Made by a program: the position numbers and the translations under genes
The notes under the pieces: model-generated
The model's database searches: none
What the model was told of the DNA's origin: nothing
What the model saw: the letters and a program-made list of their open reading frames with translations, nothing else
Assembly (NCBI GenBank): GCA_003024785.1
Contig: PUQB01000315.1
Location: 1 to 64,000, forward strand
Reading direction: 5' to 3'
DNA: 64,000 bases
Source: Selaginella tamariscina
Lineage: Eukaryota > Streptophyta > Lycopodiopsida > Selaginellales > Selaginellaceae
Shown: piece after piece, positions 45,390-55,616 of the stretch
Numbering within the stretch: position 1 is the first letter of the stretch
Layout: each line of letters starts with the position of its first letter

Positions 45390-48170
45390 TTGTGGCTGCC
45401 GACTCAAGCTAGATGGTGCCGTCGCTCTCAGTCGGCACAGAGATGTAGAAGAGCATTTCCTGCCGACTGAGACAGGTTAGTGCCGACCCTCTCAGACGGC
45501 GAGCTAGGATCTCCTAAAATAAAAATAAAAATAAAAATGACTAACCTTGTGGCTGCCGACTCAAACTAGATGGTGCCGACCCTCTCAGTCGGCACAGAGA
45601 TGTAAAAGAACAAGAATCAAACCCGCAACCTCTACGCTACAAGCTAATCACGTTCTTAAACTTTCCTCTTCCTGGGAAAAAAAGTAAGTTAACAGGACTT
45701 GTGGCTGCTGACTCAAACTAGATGGTGCCGACCCTCTCAGTCGGCACAAAGATGTAAAAGAACAAGAATCGAACCCACAACCTCTACGTTACAAACTACA
45801 AGAGCTAACCAACTTGTCAATTCTATAAACATGAGAGCATATTGGAGGAATGTTAGAAGTTTATTCATGGGGCAAAATTACAACCAACAATTCCAAGTTT
45901 TTCCCCTACATACTATGCGTTTGTACTACTTCTCTAGCTAGCTAAAAAATACTATGTACACCTTAGACCATGTTCCACCACCTCACTACGTCAGCAGCCC
46001 CGTCAGCAGCCACGTCGGCAGCCACGTCAGCAGCCACGTCAGCAGGCGCGTCAACAGGCACGACAGACAGGCAGGACAGACAGGCAGGACAATGCCAACA
46101 CCAGAAAGCTTACACGCACCTGGTTCCTCATCCGTGGGAGTCCACTAGCCACCTAGGTGGGCTCCATCTCCACTTCACCTGACATTGAAGTTTCACTCCG
46201 AGCAGTGGAAGCCACTGTCTTTCTAGTAAGTCCCGCTCCTCTAGATCACCTCGTTCCCAAGAAACCTCATGGTGAGAAGCCACTGCCGACACCAGTGTAG
46301 TCCAGAAGAAGACTGGTTTAGGGTTTCATGTCAATTGTATAAACATGAGAGCATATTGGCATGTGCTGCATATTGACCTGGATTAGTGAAGTGTTAATCA
46401 CGTCCTTAACCTGCTCCTGCCTAATCCGTCCCTAACCCCGTGGCTGCCGACTCAAACTAGATGGTGCCGACCCTCTCAGTCGGCACAAAGATGTAAAAGA
46501 ACAGGAATCGAACCCACAACCTCTACGCTACAAACTGCAAGATGTAAAAAACAGGAATCGAACCCACAACCTCTACGCTACAAATTGCAAGATGTAAAAG
46601 AACAGGAATCGAACCCCCGTGGCTGCCGACTCAAACTAGATGGTGCCGACCCTCTCAGTCGGCACAAAGATGTAAAAGAACAGGAATCGAACCCACAACC
46701 TCTACGCTACAAACTGCAAGATGTAAAAGAACAGGAATCAAACCCACAACCTCTACGCTACAAATTGCAAGAGCTAACCAACTTGCCAATTCTATAAACA
46801 TGAGAGCATATTGGCATGTGTTGCATATTGACCTGGATTAGTGAAGTGTTAATCATCACATCCTTAACCTGCTCCTGCCTAATTCGTCCCTAACCCCGTG
46901 GCTGCCGACTCAAACTAGATGGTGCTGACCCTCTCAATCGGCACAAAGATGTAAGAGAACAAGAATCGAACCTAACCCCGTGGCTGCCGACTCAAACTAG
47001 ATGGTGCCGACCCTCTCAGTCGGCACAAAGATGTAAAAGAACAAGAATCGAACCCACAACCTCTACGCTACAAACTGCACCCGTGGCTGCCGACTCAAAC
47101 TAGATGGTGCCGACCCTCTCAATCGGCACAAAGATGTAAAAGAACAAGAATCGAACCTAACCCCGTGGCTGCCGACTCAAACTAGATGGTGCCGACCCTC
47201 TCAGTCGGCACAAAGATGTAAAAGAACAAGAATCGAACCCACAACCTCTACGCTACAAACTGCAAGATGTAAAAGAACAAGACTCAAACACACAACCTCT
47301 ACAATACAAACCACAAAGGCTAACCAACTTGTCAATTCTGTAAACACAAGAGCATATTGGCATGTGGTGCATATTGACCTGGCTTAGTGAAGTGTTTGTT
47401 AGCAAGAATCAACCCGCAACCTCTATGTTACAAACCACAAGGGCTAACCAACTTGTTAATTCTATAAACACTTATAAACATTGGCATGCAGTATATATGT
47501 ACACCTTTGTAGCTAAATCCTTAATTTATTATGGTAAGTTTAGTTAACGATTTAGGATTTAGTGTTAATCATTTCATAAATACTCTTAATCAAGTGTTAA
47601 TCATGTCCTATTTTTGCCATTCCAAAAAAGGATTGTTGAATCCTTTTTTTGTCATTCCAAAAAGGATTTGTTAAGGTTATATAAAGATAACTAACTATAA
47701 AGGTGAAATATATGCCACTATTGCCAGTAACACATGCGATTGATGTATCACAAAGGTTAGTTCAATTTCTTTTCTTTCCATCATACAAAGTATAGAATTC
47801 ATATTTGCCATTTTATTAAGTTAACATTATAACTCTGTAAAAAGAAATACTTGAGCCACAAAGCAAAAAAATAAATAAATTCAAAATACCTTGTGGTTGC
47901 CGATTGAACCAGGATGGTGCCGTCACTCTTAGTCGGCACAAATGAGAAGACACATTAACTTTGAAAAAAAAATATTATGATACAGATACTTGAGCCGCAA
48001 AAAAAAATAAACAAATCGAAAATACCTTGTGGCTGCCGATTGAACTAGGATGGTGCCATCACTCTCAGTCGGCACAAATGGGAAGACCCTTTATCTATGG
48101 GATTCCGACACAAATGGGAAGACACATTAACTTTAAAAAAAAAAACATTGTGATACGGATAATTGAGCCG
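45390..48170 (-). repeat. Expanded central array of MULE-B with hairpin units and tRNA-like words
   Basis: On the minus strand, units read TTTGTGCCGACTGAGAGGGT then CGGCACCATCTAGTTTGAGT and CGGCAGCCAC, as in the exon-like units of copy A. From 45480 to about 47300 many units are joined to a stretch containing GTAGAGGTTGTGGGTTCGAT, which matches a tRNA B box (GGTTCGANNC); about eleven such stretches are seen. Nearer the transposase (47860-48170) are two or three units of the copy A type. The mixed unit seems to have amplified by unequal exchange. There is no coding capacity; open frames through it are repeat artefacts. Confidence 0.75.
45990..46095. repeat. 12-bp minisatellite (GCCACGTCAGCA type)
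   Basis: About five units of GCCACGTCAGCA with variants, then two or three copies of GACAGGCAGGACA. It lies inside the MULE-B spacer and is absent from A. Confidence 0.85.
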
Positions 48171-48186
48171 CAAAGAAAAAAATTAA

Positions 48187-51002
48187 AGTTAAACGAGTCT
48201 CTGACCTACCGCAGATATACAATGGAAATGTCATTTATGAACTTCCCCCAAAGAAAGAAAGCACAGAGAAGTACTTGGGGATGAATCGCAAGGATGGCTG
48301 CTACCATTGGACACACCCGAGCACAACACACTGGCATGTTTCGGCGCGAGTCAGTCGAAGTTCATGTGTGGACATCTCAAATGCATCAATCCTACCTGCC
48401 CCTACTTGGCTTTTGAGAAGAAAGCAAATGAATGTCACTTCAAGGGTGCTGTGGAGAAGGCAAAGACAACTGAGACAGGCAAAGTAATAGGCATGAAATG
48501 TAAGCATTGTGGAGAGGAGCCATTGCTAGTGCACACTTGTCCGGCTTATGTGTACTACATTCTGCCAGACGACATTTCTTTTACAAGGTTGTTCATTCAC
48601 AGAGGTGTTCATCAGCATCCAGTCAGCCCCTCAGTGTCAGCTTCAAACGTTCAGCGTGCCAGATCTAGTGTCAGCAACGTGGTAAAGAGCAGTCCGCGAA
48701 CCAATCAACGAGTGATTGAGTTTCAAGCTGCGCGTGAGCTCATCTTTGAAGAACTTTTCAAGGAAGAAGGAGAAGTCTCGTACACTGGTTTACTCTCAAA
48801 ACTTGAACCTCTAACAAACCATCGAAGGTATTTTTCTTTAGATCTCTACACACTGACGTGACCTTTCTTTAGGACTCGGGACTGGATTACACAATCAAGA
48901 CAGAAGGAGACACACTTTAGAGAGGGTTACGAGGGTCTTCTGGAGCTGAAGACAAAGTTGCCAATACCTTTCATTCACGTCATACATGTTCCAGGGATGG
49001 AACTGCATGGTGCTGAGGAGCAGCCTCTGATCTTCAAAATGACAGTTGAGGGACCGGGTTCAGGAGTTGACTACATCAGAAGGTGTCAAAGTGGAGGAGA
49101 CCTTCATGATCAATGGGTTGTTCTGGACCACACGCACCGCATACCAGACTGGGCGACAATTGGAATACACCTTTATGACCCATTGTAAGTTGTAAACTCT
49201 TCATAACACTTTCTAATCTTGTTATCTAATGCTCTCTTACAGTGTCAGATCCATGGTGACTATAGCTTACGCAGATATGTGCCGCGAAGATAATGTTGCA
49301 GTGCTGAAGTTCTTGAACACAATGCTAGAGGTTTGTAAGAAGCAGGGTTTGGAGAATGTCAACTTTGCTGGTTTCATGTCGGATGAGGCTGGAGCGATAT
49401 GGATAGCCTTGCGCCAAGTATTCAACAACGGAAAAGATGAAAGGGAGGGAAAGAAGCTGTCTGTTTCACTTTATGCAATCCGTGCGTCAGGTGACAAAGA
49501 AATGGATCGCAGAAGAACATCGCGAAGAACACATGAAGCTTGCTCGTGCCTGGCCTGCAGCACTGAATGAACAATCTAAGAAAGAACAACTGGCAATTCT
49601 CGAGTCTTTTTGGGAAGGACGAGCGTCAAACATTCGAGCTTTGAAGACATGGCTGTCTTGGTGGATCAGGCATGAGGACCACATCTCCATGGCGGAACTG
49701 GGAGACATGACAGAAGAAGGACTCGCGAGCGTTCCAACTACAAACAATGCTGAAGTGATTCAACGAGAGCAAGAAGAGCAAGATTGGCCAAAAGAGTACC
49801 ACTGCTGGAGGCGACAATGTTAGACCTCACCGATGCAGTTATGCAGAGTGCGAAGGTGAAAGCGGCAATAGAAGGGAGGTATACAGGGTCAGGGCCTTCG
49901 AAGGAAACTCTGTTGAAACGAGTGCAACGCAAACTCTCTGAGGGGAAAAGTGTATCTCCATCAACAATTATCAATCTGGTGGAAGGCGAGGAACACTTGA
50001 CCAGCCCGGAGTTCACGAGTACCACTAACGTTCGAGTGCAAACTGTTAGGAGAACAGTCACAGGAACAGAACAGTCTGATGCTCGACGTTCACACAGACA
50101 TGATGTAGAGTACACAGAGCGGGTGGTCCAAAACAACAGGAGAAAGAGGTTAAGGTTCGAAGAGGTTTTGGAGAGAGAGATTGCTCAAACAGAGTGGGCC
50201 ATCAGACGAATCGGAGCATCCAGTAAGGTTAAGTGTTTGGGATGAATCAGGAAGGAACTGCTCTGTGTGGAAAACCAATCGGTTATCCAAGCAGAGTGCC
50301 AGCACCAGGATTCTATGGAAAACGAATGTACATTGATGCCTTGGGGAATGAGGGAGTATGTACAACAGATGATGTGGTTCTGCCCAAAAGATTCAGGGTG
50401 TTTCACACGGCCAAACGGCAAAATTCTTCGGTCACGAATTCCAACACCACCAACGGTTTGGCCTGTGCTCAAGGAAACGAAGCTGACAAGTGAGGAGGTC
50501 AGAGAACTACAGGATGCAGGCTTTGTTCTGGAAGGTTTACAGGGGATGGCAGGAAGAGTAGATGAGGGTCAGAAGGACAAAACACCATCGCCACCACGTG
50601 GAGCTGGATCTACAACAATTCCACCTTTCGAAGGACGTATGGTCCGGACTCCAACAAAAATGTCTAAGGAACAAGAGAAGAATTTCCGCAAGGCCAAGAC
50701 GTTTTTAGGTGTGTGCGAAATGTTGAAGTGACAGCTAGAGGACGGAAGGAGGCTTTCGTTGTGTCGGCAGGAAATGACTCTGCAAAGGTGACTTAATACT
50801 TATCCTTCATGCAGTTGTTCTACTTTCAGAAGAGCAAAAGTTGGAGCCCATGTGTACACATGTACTTCGTCTATAGCCGTGTGCTTGGCTTGAACCCGGA
50901 CGTCACATATTTTCTACAAAGGCGATCGCTCAGTGAGATGGAGGTCCACCGTTTGCTGTGAATTGCAGCAGAGTTCATGACCCACCGGTGCTACAAGGAT
51001 AA
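48187..51002 (+). pseudogene. MULE transposase (copy B; N-terminus deleted, frames broken)
   Basis: Exons: about 48187-48827, 48873-49184 and 49243-51002, with introns as in copy A. The first roughly 115 codons are missing; the repeat array is fused directly to codons for RVSDLPQIYNG. The Cys/His region (CINPTCPY, CKHCGEE, IHRGVHQHP) is intact, as are VLDHTHRIP, FMSDEAG, CLFH and TTNNAEV. Two bases are missing near 49432 where A is intact, while the base missing in A near 25604 is present here. The frame change just after TTNNAEV is shared with A. The SWIM region (CSC...CVH) is damaged near 50800. No start codon of its own remains, so it is unlikely to make a full transposase. Confidence 0.85.
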
Positions 51003-51197
51003 ATGGTTTAGGGTTTAGGATAATGCTTTATTAAGCCAGTCGGCATATATTAAGCCAGTGGCATATTAAAAAAACTTATATATTCTAGAATATTCTTGAG
51101 AATATTCTAAATATGTTAGAATATACCTAGAATATCCGCGAATATACTAGAATAATATGAAGCCTCCTGAGCCGGAGCCTCCTTTTCGCCGAGACCC

Positions 51198-51206
51198 GAA
51201 GAAACC
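51198..51206. repeat. Right target-site duplication of MULE-B (GAAGAAACC)
   Basis: Perfect repeat of 42068-42076. Confidence 0.93.
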
Positions 51207-51315
51207 CAACTACCCGCTGATTTTTACTCAGGGGGGAGCATCTTTGTTGAGTGGCAAAAAGGGCATGCTGGATGACGAGGCTTTGGAGGATTTGGTGACA
51301 GTGGGAAACTCCTAG
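51207..51315 (+). pseudogene. Unknown host exon c, D3 copy, second part
   Basis: Continues the exon split by MULE-B, reading ASLLSGKKGMLDDEALEDLV before a stop at 51313. The D2 copy continues to KVKFSSL. D3 lacks an 8-bp GA-rich stretch that D2 has near 55057-55064, and D3 keeps the longer open frame across that point. This suggests the D2 stretch is the inserted form. Confidence 0.5.
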
Positions 51316-54112
51316 AGTGCTTGGTCAGCTGCGAAAGTTAAATTCTCAAGCCTTTGAACAGTTTGGCCCCGGTCTCTATTGCCATTTATATATATATTAT
51401 ATATAGCATCTTACGGTACTTAGAGATCTCTCCGTGTGTGTTAAATTATAAACCTTATTATATTTAAAATGGATCAATATAGAAATTTTGTATAAAACAA
51501 AATGTTTTAAAAGAAGTTATAATTATTTATTTATTTTGTAATGAAAGACATCACATTATACATTATATATGTTAAGGACCACATTATTTATATATGTTGC
51601 TTAAAACAGCAAAATTAAATAAATAAAAATCTTATTAAAAACATTTTTAAACTTATTGAATTCAATTTTTAATAAACGGAGTAAAATAAATATTTTAAGG
51701 CATAGTAGAGTCAAGCACCATTATTGACAAACCATTTTATTTAATTTAAATAATGTTTAAAATTGTTTTAAAAATTAAATTATCTTTTATAAAATTAATT
51801 AAAAGAATATATAGCTAAAAATGTAATTTAAAAATTATAATAAGGATATTTATAAATAAAAAGTAACATATCTTTAAGTAAAGTATGTATGACACTAAAA
51901 ATATCATAAAAGTTAAACAAATTAACATTTAAGAAGTCCTTATAAACATTATAACAATTATATACATAATGTATGTGTGTATTTTTATAGAGAAAATTTT
52001 ATTTATGATTTACACAAGGAGAATACATAACAATCGTATATAAGTATACTTTTGAGTTTTACATTTATTTATTAATTATGCAGAAATAGATGATAAATAA
52101 ATTATGTTTAACATTTGATTAATCTTTTTAATTAATATCATGATTGAGACCTTAAACCTTAACAGTAAATTATTTTTATTTTTACATTCATTATGATTAT
52201 GTGTGCGTTGTTAAATTGCATTAATGATTTAATAAAGTAAATAATATTTCACTTCCGTGTTAACTTAACATCAACATTCTTACTTCTTACATTATTAAAA
52301 TAACTTCTTTATTAATCTTTTATGTTTTTAATATTTTTTAATTTTTGAATTTAAGTTCATAAGTTTCTGATTATTTCAAGCATTTAAAAGTCTTAAATTT
52401 CATGATTATCATCTTATTTACTTTAGATAATACCATAAGTTCTTTATTAGCTATGTAATTTAAAATAGAACTATATTCAATATTAAATTATTGAAACTTA
52501 TTGCACATGTTACACATGTATGAATAAATTGAAGAAACAAGTTTGTTTTTTTATTATAATACTTGAGTATGGTACTACCACTTTATAACCTAGTAATTCT
52601 ATAAAAATTCATGAATTTAATTATTCACAACATATCACATATATAAAAATGAAGTTAATTATTCACAACATTGTAAAAATTTAATAAATTAATAATTTGC
52701 ATAGTTGTACTTTGTTACAAATTGTGATAAATTAAATATTTATATTATGAACTCATTAAAGTAACGATTCACAACATATTAACTATGTAAAACACAATAG
52801 ATTAATTATCACCACATTGTAATTTATTATTTACTTATTGTGCCAGTTGCATAGTTAACATTATTAATTAATTTTTATAAAATTCTTAATTTAACTTATT
52901 CAAACTTAAATAATATTTCTAAATTTTATTCAACAGTTAGTTAAAAAACATATTTCTTAATTACATATATTTTAAAATAAACATGGTAAATGATATGGCG
53001 TATTATTGTTTTTAATTACACATATTGAACACGTTTTCAAATGTTTAATTACATGTTTTAAAATCGTGTACATGACAGTGATGTGGCATGTTATTGCTTT
53101 TAATAACTTTACATGCTTTATTATTGGACATGCAATTTTAAGTCATTAAAAATAATAAGCATGCCATATCATTTGCCACATAAGATGAGCATGTAACTAA
53201 ATATCAAAAAAAACGTCAATATGTTTTTCAATTAGTTGTTAGGCAAGTTATTTTAGTTTGGATTAATTAATTTGATTATAAATCTTAAGAGCAATTGGGT
53301 TCATGCATGATAAAATAAATAAATTAATTATAACATTATAATTAATTAATTAATTTATAATGGTATAAATAATTAATTTCTTGCGACACAGTAAATACAT
53401 TATGAATCATTTGAACAAAGGAAGATTGCGGAGACACTCTTTGATTGTTGAAATTGAACTCTCAACCTCCTATAGCGAGAGGCAATACTCACCCGTAATC
53501 CATAGAGCACACGAGCATACTCTAGAAGCTGGAATTTGTGCACCAATCGAGTACATAATGACACATATGTTTTCAAGTTAAATAAAAATGTAGTTAAATT
53601 AAAGAAAGTAAATGAAACTAGCTACACAACTCTTATTCATCTTTTCTACAAATAGTGCACGAGACATTCCAGATCCATCGCCTGAAGACACAAGATAATG
53701 GGATCACTCACACTCAAGCACACCCACACGCATTGCAGTACATAAAAAGTTCTCTCTCACGCGCACACAGTGTCACACACATTGCAATAAGGGGAAAAAC
53801 AACACATAATAAGTGAGCCTTGAATCTTACACTCGCACACATACCAATTGAAATAAGAAACAACATACAGTGAGCCATGAATACACCTCCTAGAAAGTGT
53901 AATCTCTATGCCAAAAAAAGGGGATATATACATAGATTCGTGGATCATGCTTTTTGTGTGTGTTGAGGAATTCCCATTGAAATAAAAAAACACAGTGAGC
54001 CATAAATCATATAACACAATACCCAAAATGAATCTCTCTCACGAAAAGGGGAAACAAGGAAAGGAAAAAACAACCACACAAAAGCAATCTATATATGTAG
54101 GAATTCACTCAC

Positions 54113-54343
54113 CATACTTGATATAGTACTCGAGTTCTTAGCAGGAAGCCCAGGCACTCCAAATCCGATGAGGTCAGAGTAAGTGAAATCCCTCAGGTCC
54201 GACGCGTACTCAATTCCATGGTAGGCCAGCTTCTCCACAGCAGCATCCACGGCCTGCGCCTTTCCAGGTCCCCATAGCACAGACTCGAGGACCGATCTCA
54301 CGGATTTCTCCTGTTCCTTCTTTCCCCACATTCTCATCTTGCC
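54113..54343 (-). pseudogene. Exon of an unknown host gene with a SAM-like helical segment, D2 copy
   Basis: It starts after an acceptor-like TTCCTAG and reads MRMWGKKEQEKSVRSVLESV, then VDAAVEKLAYHGIEYASDLR and FTYSDLIGFGVPGLPAK. It then loses one base relative to D1 near 54136, so the end (LEYYIKY) is out of frame. A donor-like GGTGAGT follows at 54107-54112, where D1 has GATGAGT and a stop. The helical pattern with GFGVP is vaguely SAM-like; I do not recognise the family. It is best read as an exon of a duplicated host gene, now probably dead in both copies. Confidence 0.5.
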
Positions 54344-54823
54344 CTAGGAATATTATATCCCTTTATATATATGGCATATACCCTAGGATCTTCACGCTAG
54401 ACAGACACGTGGCAATCCCACAGTTATAACGTTAAGGGCAAATAAGGGCACAGAATAGGGGATCAGCGTGTGTATTTCTGTGCATTAATTGGGAAGTAAT
54501 CCATACATGTTAGGATAAATTCACTATGTTTTCTTGACTATGTTTTCTTGACCCCGTTGTTAGTTGTGTCATTGGCATATATGTGCGTGTGATTCAAACT
54601 GAATTCGTAACTAAAGAATATACTGTGCGTATTTCAGAAACAAATAATAAGTCGAATAAACAAAAGCATAACAATAATATTTTATTAATTTTTAAATAGG
54701 TGACTTTTATTAAAATTTTATGTTAAATTTAGAAATTATGTCTTTGATTATTTTAATGTCTTAAATATATTTTCTAATTTTAAAGCGTGATAAGCTTAAT
54801 CAAACTAGAATCTCTCTCTCATC

Positions 54824-54832
<9 letters not shown>

Positions 54833-54859
<27 letters not shown>

Positions 54860-54860
54860 C
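54833..54860. repeat. (TA)n microsatellite at the inversion boundary
   Basis: About 14 TA repeats with one TG interruption, followed at once by ACACGGAGAGATCTC, where homology with the left arm of the inverted duplication begins. Such runs can break or slip, which may relate to the rearrangement. Confidence 0.85.
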
Positions 54861-54931
54861 ACGGAGAGATCTCAAGTACCGTAAGATGCTATATAATATA
54901 TAGATGGCAATGGAGACCGAGGCCAAACTGT

Positions 54932-55189
54932 TCAAAGGCTTGAGAATTTAACTTTCGCAGCTGACCAAGCACTCTGGGAGTCTCCCACTGTCACCAAATC
55001 CTCCAAAGCCTCGTCATCCAGCACGCCCTTTTTGCCACTCAACAAAGATGCTCTCTCCCTCCCCCCGAGTAAAAGTCAGCGGGTAGCCGGGTTTCTTCCA
55101 CCGAAACCAAGGCAGGTAGTCGTCTTCTTTTATGTGATAAACTTCCTCTTCTTGCACAAGGACAGAACGTCCGCCTCCATATGTTGAGT
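54932..55189 (-). pseudogene. Unknown host exon c, D2 copy (last exon)
   Basis: It follows an acceptor (TTTACCAG, 55190-55197) and reads TYGGGRSVLVQEEEVYHIKE, then DDYLPWFRWKKPGYPLTFTR. After an 8-bp GA-rich stretch not found in D3 the phase changes; the downstream frame ASLLSGKKGVLDDEALEDLV ends KVKFSSL at a stop at 54932. In the as-read phase it instead stops at 55014. The exon follows exon b at a phase that fits (donor GTAAGT at 55390-55395). Together b and c look like the C-terminus of one host protein, which I do not recognise. Confidence 0.5.
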
Positions 55190-55395
55190 CTGGTAAATCA
55201 ATACATAACAGGATATCAGTATCTCAGTCTCTCTCTCTCACACACACAGTGTTAGATACCTCTAAAAGAGATGGAAATGGGTATTCGGCTCTTTCATGAA
55301 TCATTCTCTAGAATGACCCATTGGACCTGAGCTCCTTGTCTACACAATTGCACAGCGTTTATAAGCATGCTTACAGGGACAAACAAGTTACTTAC

Positions 55396-55605
55396 ATGAG
55401 ACACTGGAACCGAAGTGAATAGGCAGTTCAGAATGGAGGAGCCAAAGCCTGGCATGCAGGAGAGCGAGGCGGAAGTTCTCCAAACATGTTAAGAAAGGCT
55501 TCAGCTTGCAAAGCATGGTGAGCCCGTTCTCTTCCTCATGCAGCACTTTATACACTTTATAGCAAGTTTCATCATGTCTGCTGAATCTGGGTTTGAGAAT
55601 TCCAT
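55396..55605 (-). CDS. Unknown host exon b, D2 copy (best preserved)
   Basis: A 210-bp exon between an acceptor (ATGTAG) and a donor (GTAAGT). It is open throughout, reading GILKPRFSRHDETCYKVYKV and then a Leu-rich helical stretch (CLENFRLALLHARLWLLHS). Its splice sites are intact, unlike D3. Copia-A lies in the intron just upstream (55617 onward). If any of the three copies is still expressed, this is the likeliest. No family was recognised. Confidence 0.5.
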
Positions 55606-55616
55606 CTACATGTACG

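Larger units (their letters stand above)
42077..51197. mobile_element. MULE-B: 9.1-kb second copy of the ParB-methyltransferase MULE, inverted relative to A
   Basis: Ends are GAGTGTCGCCATTTTGGAGG (left) and the inverted GGGTCTCGGCGAAAAGGAGG (right), with a perfect 9-bp target duplication. The methyltransferase gene is on the minus strand (42273-45312) and the transposase on the plus strand (48187-51002). The coding parts are close to copy A. The central spacer is expanded to about 2.8 kb by extra repeat units, while about 1 kb covering the transposase 5' end is lost. It inserted after the inverted duplication formed, because the right arm has the empty site. Confidence 0.92.
38816..51440. repeat. 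Left arm of a large inverted duplication (D3), interrupted by MULE-B
   Basis: Without MULE-B, this arm (38816-42076 plus 51207-51440) matches 54870-58195 in inverted orientation over about 3.5 kb. It covers part of a Copia-A element, host exons b and c, and the exon flank. The spacer between the arms is 51441-54869. Differences are scattered substitutions and small insertions or deletions. Confidence 0.85.

Noticed and set aside
45480-47300. True tRNA genes from the GGTTCGATTC words
   Set aside because: No cloverleaf with acceptor stem or anticodon arm could be drawn; only B-box-like, and sometimes A-box-like, words are present.
23984-51197. Virus-like or Polinton-type identity for the large two-gene element
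   Set aside because: No capsid, protein-primed polymerase or retroviral-type integrase was seen. The 9-bp duplication, D-D-E/CxxH/SWIM pattern and inverted termini fit Mutator.
53381-53581. 66-codon plus-strand frame in the D2-specific insertion
   Set aside because: Absent from D1 and no recognisable motif. The stretch contains a weak B-box-like phrase (GTTGAGAGTTCAATTT inverted), too poor to call a SINE.
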